The notes under the pieces were generated by a model that ran no database searches, was not told where the DNA came from, and saw only the letters and a program-made list of their open reading frames with translations. Shown one piece after another: positions 7,409 to 13,914 of a stretch of DNA of 13,914 nt. Numbering within the stretch: the first letter of the stretch is position 1; every line of letters begins with the position of its first letter. The DNA lies in contig DAOWJU010000132.1 of assembly GCA_030640215.1 (NCBI GenBank), forward strand, positions 1-13,914. The letters run 5' to 3'. The DNA comes from Desulfuromonadales bacterium (lineage in GTDB: Bacteria > Desulfobacterota > Desulfuromonadia > Desulfuromonadales > BM103). The translations under genes and the position numbers were made by a program.

Positions 7409-8686
7409 CTAAATTTGGAATTGTCCCGATTCGATCGACGTGCGAGTCACGCTGCTCTCTTTGCCATCCGATGTCTGAATCAGAGTGAGTTCTTCTGCCA
7501 AGCCGTTACACACCAACAGGTAACAATAATGCATGCGCCGGGCGTAGTCGAGACTGGTCTCCTGGTCACGTTCGATAATGTCCCTGGCTACTGAGTAGCC
7601 CAGGTTACGCAAGGTTACCGCCAGACGCTGGGCTGGTGCTTTATCCGGTCCTGCCGAGAAGAGCAGAATATCTGTCCCCTCCTCAGCGCGTTCATCAAGA
7701 GTCCTGTCGAGCGCGAAGAGCAGGTTGTAAAGATTGAAGGCAAAACCTGTGGCCGGAGCCGGGAACCCGTAGCGCTCGGTCAGACCATCGTAGCGACCGC
7801 CGGAGCAGACAGCTCTGCCGAATCCGGAAAGGAAGCCCTGAAAGATCAGCCCACTATGGTAATCGAAACCACGCATTTCACCAAGGTCTAAAGTGATATG
7901 TTCTTCAACGCCGTAGATTGTGAGGACTTCAAGAACCTTTTCCAGGTTGTCCAGAGCTTTTTGCGAGCCGGGGTTGGTGATCACCTGGCGAGCCTGAGCG
8001 AGAACTTCACGACCGCCATAGAGCTTGGGCAGAGCGATCAACTCTGTATGCTGCTGGTCAGTCAGTGGCAGTTCCTTGAGCAGTAGCTGCAAGCCGGAGA
8101 CATCTTTCGCCGAGATGGCTGTGCGAACCGCAAGAAACTGTGTCGCATCGAGGGGCAGATCGTCCAGAATGCCGCGCAGGAATTCGACCTGGCCGATATC
8201 GATAGTGAACTCGGTGGCGCCAACAGCCTGCAGACATTTCACCGCCATGGCGATCATTTCGGCATCAGCCTCAGGACCGCTGAGACCGATCAGCTCTACG
8301 CCGGACTGGAAAAACTCCCGGTCTTTACCGAGGCGTTGTTCAGTATGACGCAGCACGCGACCGTTATAACAGAGACGAAAGGGCAACGGCATGTCACGCA
8401 TGCGAGTTGCGGCAATTCGCGCCACCTGCGGAGTAATGTCGGGCGGGAAGGCGACCAGACGACCGGTCTGGCGGTCATCAAAGCGAAAAGTCTTTTCGCG
8501 AAGATCCTTTCCCAGCCCGAGCTCCAGTACCGCCAGGTCTTCGAGAACTGCAGGTGCTACGGGACGGAAGCCCCATGACCGGTAGATGCTGCGCAGAGAA
8601 TTTTGCAGGTAGTCAAGTTTTGCAGCTTTGACCGGCAGGAAATCTTTTACGCCGGTTGGTAACCGCGTTTCTATGGTGTTCGGCAC
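7409..8686 (-). CDS. hisZ: ATP phosphoribosyltransferase regulatory subunit HisZ
   Basis: A 425-residue paralogue of histidyl-tRNA synthetase. It lacks aminoacylation activity and pairs with a short-form HisG to make an active, histidine-regulated ATP phosphoribosyltransferase, the first step of histidine synthesis. It opens with the class II 'LPTGVKDFLP' segment (9-18), then AFPPDITPQVAR (79-90) and the core stretch RLCYNGRVLRH...EFFQSGVELIG (104-134). The GVELIG form and the single-length C-terminal region favour HisZ over HisS. HisS as an alternative cannot be fully excluded without alignment, but the C-terminal anticodon-binding pattern is weak. The start is GTG at 8684-8686. Its Shine-Dalgarno (AAGGGACC) overlaps the serA stop region and the intergenic gap is only 12 bases, implying translational coupling. 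HisG must be encoded elsewhere. Confidence 0.9.
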   Translation of the reverse strand: MPNTIETRLPTGVKDFLPVKAAKLDYLQNSLRSIYRSWGFRPVAPAVLEDLAVLELGLGKDLREKTFRFDDRQTGRLVAFPPDITPQVARIAATRMRDMPLPFRLCYNGRVLRHTEQRLGKDREFFQSGVELIGLSGPEADAEMIAMAVKCLQAVGATEFTIDIGQVEFLRGILDDLPLDATQFLAVRTAISAKDVSGLQLLLKELPLTDQQHTELIALPKLYGGREVLAQARQVITNPGSQKALDNLEKVLEVLTIYGVEEHITLDLGEMRGFDYHSGLIFQGFLSGFGRAVCSGGRYDGLTERYGFPAPATGFAFNLYNLLFALDRTLDERAEEGTDILLFSAGPDKAPAQRLAVTLRNLGYSVARDIIERDQETSLDYARRMHYCYLLVCNGLAEELTLIQTSDGKESSVTRTSIESGQFQI

Positions 8687-8698
8687 GTTTTGGTCCCT

Positions 8699-10282
8699 TT
8701 ATAAAACGATCTGTTTTGCGGCCACAATATGTGGGTGGGCGCGCAATTTTTCCAGAATTTCGTCTGGAATGCAACTGTCAACATTGATCAGGGAGACGGC
8801 CTGGCCATCAATCGACTGGCGGGTCAGGTTCATACCGGCAATATTGATTTCTGCTTCACCGAGTACCTGGCCAATAAAGCCAATGATACCCGGGTGGTCT
8901 TCGTTGAACAGGACCAGGATGTGGCCTTGGGGAAGTGCTTCAACGTAACAACCGTTGACACGTACAATGCGATAATCGCCTTCACCAAACATGGCACCAC
9001 AGAGAGCATGCTCACCTTCTGCTCCGACTACCGTCAAACGGATCATGCTGGAGAAACCACGGCTAGTTTGACTGCGGGTTTCGGTAACCCGAATGCGACG
9101 TTCTTTCGCCAAGTGTGGAGCATTTATGTAGTTGGCTTCAGGCCCGATCATGGGTGTCAAAATGCCCTTTAAGGCAGCCATGGTCAAAGGTTCGGTCGGG
9201 TGGTTGGTGACCGTGCCAGAATATTCAAGTCGAACCTCTTCAAGTCCTTTACCGTAAAGTTGCGCCTGAAATGAGCCGAGACGTTCCGCAAGTTCTATGT
9301 GCGGTCGCAAGATGGCAAGCAGGTCAGCGCTGATTGATGGCACATTGACGGCGTTGACAATGATGCCCTTGTCCAGAAAATCAACGATTTGAGTGGCAAC
9401 CTGTACCGTGACATTGATTTGTGCATCGCGAGTGGAGGTACGTAGGTGCGGGGTACAGATAACCTGCTCAAGCCCTAGTAGGGGATTGTCTGGCCCCGGT
9501 GGCTCTTTTGCGAAGACATCAATGGCTGCACCGGCTACACGACCATCTTTGATCGCCTCAGCAAGCGCCATTTCATCAATTAAACCACCCGTAGCGCAAT
9601 TGATAATGTTGCAGCCAGGTTTAATTCTGGACAGGGTTTCGCTATTCAGAATGTTGGCTGTCTCTGTGTCGAGTGGTACGTGCAGAGTTAGAAAGTCGGA
9701 ACGGGTTAAGAGTTCCTCAAAGTCGACCTGTTCAGCACCAATCTGGCGAATGGTGTCTTCACCAAGGTAAGGGTCGTAAACAATCGGCTTCATTTTTAGA
9801 GCGAGAGCTCGTTCAACAACCAATCGGCCTATTTTGCCAGCCCCCATAACGCCTAGAGTTTTTCCAGCAACTTCGATGCCTATGAAAGGTTCCGATTCCC
9901 ACTGACCATTCTTGGTCGCCTGGTTGGCCATTGGGATTTGCCTGGCCAGTGCGAAGATCATGGCCAGAGTATGCTCTGCTGTGGTGGTGGTGCTACCGAA
10001 GGGCGTGTGCATAATGACGACCCCCTTACGGTTCGCCGCCTCCAGGTCCAGATTCCCGGTACCGACGCCAGCACGGCCCACTGCCTTGAGTTTGTTGGCG
10101 GCTTGAAAAACCTCTTCTGTCACCTGTGTGCCGCTGCGGACAATCAGCGCGTCTGCCTCAACAATAGCCTCAAGCAACTGCTCGGACGACAGCCCGGGCT
10201 GGTAGTCAAGCTCGATGCCTTCTGCCTGTTCGAGAACTTGAAGGCCTTCGGTGGGGAATTTGTCAGAAACCAGTACTCTCAT
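8699..10282 (-). CDS. serA: D-3-phosphoglycerate dehydrogenase family protein, with altered active-site loops
   Basis: A 527-residue protein with the long SerA architecture: D-2-hydroxyacid dehydrogenase core (about 1-310), intervening ASB domain (about 315-450) and C-terminal ACT domain (about 455-527) that in relatives senses serine. SerA oxidises 3-phosphoglycerate with NAD as the first step of serine synthesis. The Rossmann motif is GAGKIG (148-152 region), catalytic Glu260 is in AKEPPG, and His279 is in CTPHL. Conserved loop residues differ: GVGTGN (73-77 region) where relatives have GVGxDN, MHTPFGST (91-98) where NTPGGNT is usual, NCATGG with Thr231 where catalytic Arg is expected, and PHLRTST where PHLGAST is usual. 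The start at 10280-10282 (MRVLVSDKFP) is chosen by family length; an in-frame ATG at 10336 adds 18 residues unlike the family. First gene of the serA-hisZ-purA run. Family certain, activity uncertain. Confidence 0.9.
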   Translation of the reverse strand: MRVLVSDKFPTEGLQVLEQAEGIELDYQPGLSSEQLLEAIVEADALIVRSGTQVTEEVFQAANKLKAVGRAGVGTGNLDLEAANRKGVVIMHTPFGSTTTTAEHTLAMIFALARQIPMANQATKNGQWESEPFIGIEVAGKTLGVMGAGKIGRLVVERALALKMKPIVYDPYLGEDTIRQIGAEQVDFEELLTRSDFLTLHVPLDTETANILNSETLSRIKPGCNIINCATGGLIDEMALAEAIKDGRVAGAAIDVFAKEPPGPDNPLLGLEQVICTPHLRTSTRDAQINVTVQVATQIVDFLDKGIIVNAVNVPSISADLLAILRPHIELAERLGSFQAQLYGKGLEEVRLEYSGTVTNHPTEPLTMAALKGILTPMIGPEANYINAPHLAKERRIRVTETRSQTSRGFSSMIRLTVVGAEGEHALCGAMFGEGDYRIVRVNGCYVEALPQGHILVLFNEDHPGIIGFIGQVLGEAEINIAGMNLTRQSIDGQAVSLINVDSCIPDEILEKLRAHPHIVAAKQIVL

Positions 10283-10321
10283 GACATGGTCCGTAGTTGT
10301 CGGGAGGAAGTCTTGTGCACA

Positions 10322-10349
10322 GTTATAACTCAACACAATAAACTAGCAA
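10322..10349 (-). promoter_or_regulatory. Candidate sigma-70 promoter for serA-hisZ-purA
   Basis: On the minus strand TTGCTA (10349-10344) and TATAAC (10327-10322) are separated by 16 bases. The hexamers match consensus at 4 and 5 of 6 positions. It lies about 40 bases before the serA ATG and directly after the pepA terminator stem. Predicted by eye only. Confidence 0.4.
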
Positions 10350-10382
10350 CCGGCCTCTCCTCTGTCAAGATGAAAGGCCGGT
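10349..10382 (-). terminator. Probable terminator after pepA
   Basis: Perfect 8-bp arms ACCGGCCT (10349-10356) and AGGCCGGT (10375-10382) with an 18-base loop. On the minus strand the stem is followed by a T-rich stretch (TTGCTAGTTTATTG). It lies 58 bases beyond the pepA stop and separates pepA from serA. Confidence 0.6.
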
Positions 10383-10439
10383 CACTTAAGTAGCTGAATC
10401 GATGAATTTGAACTGGATCGTGGCGAGACTAATAGCCTC

Positions 10440-11948
10440 CTAGCCACTGCGCTCGGACAGCTTTTGCAGAAACGCCACCAGTAGTCGGACCCCGACTCCG
10501 GTACCACCTTTGGGAATGTAAGGCTGGCTCTGATCACGCCAGGCGGTTCCGGCGATGTCGAGGTGCGCCCAGCAGAAGTCGCTGGCAAACTTTTTCAGGA
10601 AAGCTGCGGCCGTGATTGTGCCCGCTGCTCGTCCGCCGGTGTTTTTGACGTCGGCAACGTCACTCTTGATCTGCTGGTCGTAGTCATCCCAGAGCGGTAG
10701 TTGCCAGAGTCTTTCCCCACTTGCTTCTCCGGCGTTCAGCAGCGATTGCACCAGTTTTTGATCGTTGCCGAGGACTGCCGTCGCCTGGTGTCCCAAGGCA
10801 ATGATGCAGGCGCCGGTCAGAGTTGCCAGGTCGATGACCAGTTTTGGCTCGTAACGTTTAGTATAAGTCAGGGCGTCGGCGAGGATCAGGCGCCCTTCGG
10901 CATCGGTATTGAGGACTTCAATCGTTTGGCCGGAAAGGCTGGTCAGAATGTCGCCGGGTCGATAGGCGGTTGCCGAGGGCATATTCTCTACGGTTGGTAC
11001 AATGCCGACCAGGTTGATTGGCAACTCCAGCAGTGCGGCGGCCAGCATGGTGCCGATGACTGCTGCCCCGCCCGCCATATCCATCTTCATCTCATCCATC
11101 TTTTCGCCGGGTTTCAATGAAATCCCCCCGGAATCAAAGGTCACGCCTTTGCCGACCAGTGCGACCGGTGCCTCATCCTTGTTACCGCCGTTATGCTCAA
11201 GGATAATCAGGTGCGGTTCACGCGCGCTGCCTTGAGCGACGCCGAGCAAAGCGCCAAATCCCTCTTTGGCTAATTCTTTTTGGCCGAGGACTTTACACTT
11301 CAGGCTGCTTTCATTGGCAGCCGTCTGGGCCTGCTCAGCAAGGTAGGTGGGCGATTTGATATTGCCTGGCGCGTTGACCAGATCGCGTGCCAGCACGACT
11401 GCCCGACAGATCTTTTCTGCACTCTCCAAAGCGAGTTCGCAGGCTTGTTTATCGTGTGCATTGTCGATCAGCAAGGACACCGTTTTCGGCAGTTTGCGTG
11501 ACTCTTTAGCTTTCTCACTGAGAAACCGATCATAGCGGTAGCTGGCCAGAAGAATGCCTTCTGCCGTAGCCTGGATGTTTGCAGCACAGGCACTCTGTTT
11601 CATGTCGAGCGGTAATTTGAACGCTGCTTGCCCGAGCTTTTTCTCAATCACCAGTTGCATAGCACTGCCTGCGGCCTGACGAATCTTTTCGAGAGAGCTC
11701 TCTGTCTTTGCTCCGAGGCCGATCAGCAGAACACGTTCCAAAGGCAGATGACCGGCAGGTTGAAAAAGGATCTTCTCACCACTTTTGCCTGTGAACTCAG
11801 CGTTGCGTTGGGCCTGGCGTAGCAGGCCACCCAGCTTCTGGTCAAGCTCTTTCAGGAGTGGATCAGAAAGGCCTTTTTCATAGACACCAATCACCAGACA
11901 GGCGGTTTTGGTTTGCAGCGGCGCGTCTTTGCGGATTTTTATATCCAT
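10440..11948 (-). CDS. pepA: Leucyl (cytosol) aminopeptidase, M17 family
   Basis: A 502-residue two-metal aminopeptidase that removes N-terminal residues from peptides in the cytoplasm and serves in protein turnover. Some M17 members (E. coli PepA) also bind DNA. The N-terminal domain, about 1-160, is variable. The catalytic domain holds VGKGVTFDSGG (265-275, metal-ligand Lys and Asp), MDEMKMDMAGG (284-294), and the family signature NTDAEGRLILADAL (347-360) with the catalytic Arg and metal-binding Asp/Glu. Further conserved segments are GHQATAVLGND, GGRAAGTITAAAFL, WAHLDIAG and GTGVGVRLL at the end. Length matches the family. ATG 11948 is preferred over the adjoining GTG 11951: GGAGAA lies 6 bases upstream and the protein then starts MDIKIRK. 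Transcribed alone, divergent from the lipoprotein gene 222 bases away. Confidence 0.97.
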   Translation of the reverse strand: MDIKIRKDAPLQTKTACLVIGVYEKGLSDPLLKELDQKLGGLLRQAQRNAEFTGKSGEKILFQPAGHLPLERVLLIGLGAKTESSLEKIRQAAGSAMQLVIEKKLGQAAFKLPLDMKQSACAANIQATAEGILLASYRYDRFLSEKAKESRKLPKTVSLLIDNAHDKQACELALESAEKICRAVVLARDLVNAPGNIKSPTYLAEQAQTAANESSLKCKVLGQKELAKEGFGALLGVAQGSAREPHLIILEHNGGNKDEAPVALVGKGVTFDSGGISLKPGEKMDEMKMDMAGGAAVIGTMLAAALLELPINLVGIVPTVENMPSATAYRPGDILTSLSGQTIEVLNTDAEGRLILADALTYTKRYEPKLVIDLATLTGACIIALGHQATAVLGNDQKLVQSLLNAGEASGERLWQLPLWDDYDQQIKSDVADVKNTGGRAAGTITAAAFLKKFASDFCWAHLDIAGTAWRDQSQPYIPKGGTGVGVRLLVAFLQKLSERSG

Positions 11949-12094
11949 CACGAATTCTCCTTAAACTTTCTGGCAATTATGCGAATCTTTTTATGATAGG
12001 CTGATTTGCCTCTTTTGGCCAGAGATGATGCTGTGGAAAGAACCTTTTTGATTGTAGAGAGCGTCAATCGCTTCTTCACTAAAATTTTGGGGTT

Positions 12095-12122
12095 TTGACA
12101 TTTTGAAGTAGGTCGCTAAACT
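12095..12122 (+). promoter_or_regulatory. Candidate sigma-70 promoter for the lipoprotein gene
   Basis: A perfect TTGACA (12095-12100) is followed after 16 bases by TAAACT (12117-12122, 4 of 6 to the -10 consensus). Predicted transcription start is about 12129, giving a leader of about 40 bases with GGAGG at 12161-12165. The rest of the 222-base divergent gap is AT-rich with no clear operator. Confidence 0.5.
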
Positions 12123-12170
12123 GTTAACAGTTTGTCTTTAATTCATTCTTATTGGGTTCAGGAGGTTGCG

Positions 12171-13040
12171 ATGTCAATGCAGAGTTTAAGGTTCTTTTGG
12201 AGAGTCGGGCTGATCATCTGTCTGGCTTTCTCTTTGTTGGCGTGTCAGGCAGGCATGTCGTCGGATATGGCGGGTGAAAAGAGTATCCCCGGAGCACAAT
12301 GGGTCGGCACCTATGTTGATGGCCAGGGTAAAACCGGGATCCGTGGTCGTGTTGTGCTCAAGGATGAGGGGACGCCTTTAGGTGGCAGTTATATAAATAT
12401 CTATCCTGACACGATTTCCAATCTGTTGGGACCCTCTCAGTTTATTTCGACTCCGACTGATAGCAGCGGTTTTTACGAGATGGAAGTCCCTGCTGGTGTC
12501 TATTATGTCGTCGGGCGCAAGCGGTTAAGTGGCCAGTCAACGGGTCCTCTTTCTCCCGGAGATTACTATTCCGAGCATCAACGCTTGGTCACTCGGGTCG
12601 AAACCGGTAAGTTTGTCGAGATTGAATTGCCCGTAGTGGTGATGAAGGCGCCGATGTTTTTCAAGAACAGGGTGGTTAGTAAGGAAACCGATACTGGTAT
12701 AAGTGGAGTTCTGATTGATCAGGCAGGAAAGCCGGTGATGGGCGGTTTCGCCATGGCTTACAGCGATAAAGAGATGAAGCGTCTTCCTGACTATGCTTCA
12801 ACGCTTTCCGATGAAGAGGGACGATTCACTATTTATTTGCCGGAAGGGAGTCGTTACTATCTCGCCGCACGTATTCATGCCTGGGATATGCCGACCCCGG
12901 GAGAACCCTATGGCAAGTATGGTGGCGAGAACCCCGTGTTGCTGGATGTTGCCACCGGTAGCTTTGTCAAAGATGTGCAAATTGTGATGACCCCATTTAC
13001 CGGGACATACAAGCCTGGTAAGAGTCAGCGGCCTTTTTGA
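12171..13040 (+). CDS. Putative lipoprotein with two carboxypeptidase-regulatory-like domains
   Basis: 289 residues from ATG 12171, which has GGAGG 5 bases upstream; an in-frame ATG at 12132 has no such site. The N-terminus has Arg residues, a hydrophobic core (VGLIICLAFSLLA) and the lipobox LLAC with Cys25, so it is predicted to be lipid-anchored. The +2 residue is Gln, not Asp, which in enterobacterial rules means outer membrane. Two similar beta-sandwich modules follow. The first, about 55-125, reads GIRGRVVLKDEGTPLGG...TDSSGFYEMEVPAGVYYVVGRKR. The second, about 190-255, reads GISGVLIDQAGKPVMGG...SDEEGRFTIYLPEGSRYYLAARIH. The 'G.V.D..G.P..G....T...G.F....P.G.Y' pattern is that of carboxypeptidase-regulatory-like/Cna-B folds, used in surface adhesion or carbohydrate contact. 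Its partner and function are unknown. Single-gene unit between its promoter and a shared terminator. Confidence 0.85.
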   Translation: MSMQSLRFFWRVGLIICLAFSLLACQAGMSSDMAGEKSIPGAQWVGTYVDGQGKTGIRGRVVLKDEGTPLGGSYINIYPDTISNLLGPSQFISTPTDSSGFYEMEVPAGVYYVVGRKRLSGQSTGPLSPGDYYSEHQRLVTRVETGKFVEIELPVVVMKAPMFFKNRVVSKETDTGISGVLIDQAGKPVMGGFAMAYSDKEMKRLPDYASTLSDEEGRFTIYLPEGSRYYLAARIHAWDMPTPGEPYGKYGGENPVLLDVATGSFVKDVQIVMTPFTGTYKPGKSQRPF

Positions 13041-13080
13041 AGAGAGCAGTGAGTTAAGTAAAAAGTTAAAGGTGAAATGT

Positions 13081-13130
13081 AAAAAGGAGCCCAACCTCGT
13101 TCTGAGGTTGGGCTCCTCTGTATCTTTTTA
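13081..13130. terminator. Bidirectional intrinsic terminator between the lipoprotein gene and hemL
   Basis: Perfect 14-bp stem (13085-13098 with 13104-13117) and a 5-base loop. On the minus strand it is followed directly by a T5 run, ideal for stopping hemL transcripts. On the plus strand the T-run is offset (CTGTATCTTTTTA), weaker but usable for the lipoprotein gene. Confidence 0.93.
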
Positions 13131-13138
13131 CTTTTCAC

Positions 13139-13914
13139 TCAAAGCTTTTTGAATGCCTTACTCGCTGCCTCTATCGTCTTGTCGAGGTCTTCCTGCGAAT
13201 GAGCAATACTCATGAAACCTGTTTCGTATTGTGACGGAGCGAGGTTGATTCCTTCATCGAGCATCGTGCGAAAGAATCTGGAGAAGATCTCTGGTGTCTC
13301 CGGCTTAACGTCGCTGAAATTGAAAACTTCTTCTGCTTGAAAGTAGGTACAGAACATGCCGCCGACCCGTTGCAGTGAAGTTGGCACCTTTGCCTCGGCT
13401 GCTGCCTCCTGCAAACCTTTGCAGAGGTAGGCGCTCTTCTCCTCGATCTTCTCGTAGAAGCCGTCCTGCTGGAGTAACTCCAGGGTGGCGATACCAGCAC
13501 TCATGGCCAGTGGGTTGCCAGAGAGAGTTCCGGCCTGATAAACACCGCCATCAGGAGAGAGGCATTCCATGATCTCGCGCTTGCCGCCGAAAGCGCCGAC
13601 CGGCAAGCCGCCGCCGATGATCTTGCCGAGGCAGACCAGGTCGCCACGGACGCCGAAGCGTTCCTGGGCGCCGCCATAGGCGACTCGGAAACCGGTCATA
13701 ACTTCATCGATAATGAGGAGGATTCCCTCTTTGGTGCAGAGATCCCGCAAGCCTTGCAAGAAACCGGCAACAGGTGGAACGCAACCCATATTCCCGGCAA
13801 TTGCTTCGAGGATGATACAGGCAACTTCACCTTTGTTGGCAGCCACGATCTCTTTAACTTCCGTCAGATCATTGTAGGTTGCTGTTAAGGTGTATTTGGC
13901 AAAATCGGCTGGAA
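13139..13914 (-). CDS. hemL: Glutamate-1-semialdehyde 2,1-aminomutase, 5' part outside window
   Basis: A PLP enzyme that converts glutamate-1-semialdehyde to 5-aminolevulinate in the C5 route to haem, sirohaem and cobalamin. The frame runs open from the window edge (first full codon at 13912) to TGA at 13139-13141, giving 257 residues of the roughly 427 expected. Visible motifs are ILEAIAGNMG, LLIIDEVMTGFR with the PLP-nitrogen Asp, GDLVCLGKIIGGGLPVGA with the Schiff-base Lys, and QAGTLSGNPLAMSAG. The 22 codons upstream of an internal GTG at 13846 are clearly part of the protein, so that GTG is not the start. It converges on the lipoprotein gene across a shared terminator. Identification rests on the GKIIGGGLPVGA-type segment, which separates it from other class III aminotransferases. 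Confidence 0.96.
   Translation of the reverse strand, partial: PADFAKYTLTATYNDLTEVKEIVAANKGEVACIILEAIAGNMGCVPPVAGFLQGLRDLCTKEGILLIIDEVMTGFRVAYGGAQERFGVRGDLVCLGKIIGGGLPVGAFGGKREIMECLSPDGGVYQAGTLSGNPLAMSAGIATLELLQQDGFYEKIEEKSAYLCKGLQEAAAEAKVPTSLQRVGGMFCTYFQAEEVFNFSDVKPETPEIFSRFFRTMLDEGINLAPSQYETGFMSIAHSQEDLDKTIEAASKAFKKL

Noticed and set aside
8699..10336. Longer serA start at ATG 10336
   Set aside because: The extra 18 residues do not resemble SerA N-termini, while MRVLVSDKFP at 10282 does; the longer form would also place the start upstream of the candidate promoter's -10 box.

Overview
The window looks chromosomal and most likely comes from a Desulfuromonadales-type deltaproteobacterium (Desulfuromonas/Geobacter relatives). 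That placement is inference. It rests on the serA-hisZ-purA gene run, the use of HisZ (which implies a short, HisZ-dependent HisG elsewhere), the DUF4019 and HemL proteins, and moderate GC. No 16S or other taxonomic marker is present.

Left part (1-2831, + strand): the end of an accessory catabolic/uptake operon. It holds the tail of one MalK-like ABC ATPase, a second complete MalK-like ABC ATPase overlapping it by 8 bases, and, 10 bases later, a fused DhaK-DhaL ATP-dependent dihydroxyacetone kinase. Paired ATPases of this kind are known from glycerol/polyol importers such as rhizobial GlpS/GlpT. The module probably imports a polyol or triose and phosphorylates dihydroxyacetone for glycolysis; the permeases and binding protein would lie upstream, outside the window.

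Centre-left (2832-3551): about 720 bases with no intact gene. It contains a GC-rich hairpin after dhaKL, a badly decayed 3' fragment of a comM/yifB-like gene (stop codons, two frame changes, internal deletion), and an inverted repeat just before the next gene. Next come a Kef/CPA-type cation:proton antiporter carrying two C-terminal CBS domains (3552-5288, +), a small membrane-anchored DUF4019 protein (5425-5862, +), a bidirectional terminator, and a palindromic REP-like repeat.

Right part (6060-11948, - strand): housekeeping biosynthesis. serA, hisZ and purA form a compact run (serine, histidine and adenylate synthesis). pepA lies upstream of them, separated by its own terminator. Divergent from pepA is a putative lipoprotein with two carboxypeptidase-regulatory-like beta domains (12171-13040, +). 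It converges, across a strong bidirectional terminator, on hemL (5'-truncated by the window edge; tetrapyrrole synthesis).

I found no CRISPR array, tRNA, rRNA, insertion sequence or phage gene, and no convincing new multi-gene system. The most unusual signals are (a) the SerA-family protein, in which several otherwise conserved active-site-loop residues, including the catalytic Arg, are replaced; (b) the comM fragment lying beside the accessory operon; (c) an antiporter whose usual acidic helix pair reads Asn-Asn; and (d) the REP-like palindrome.
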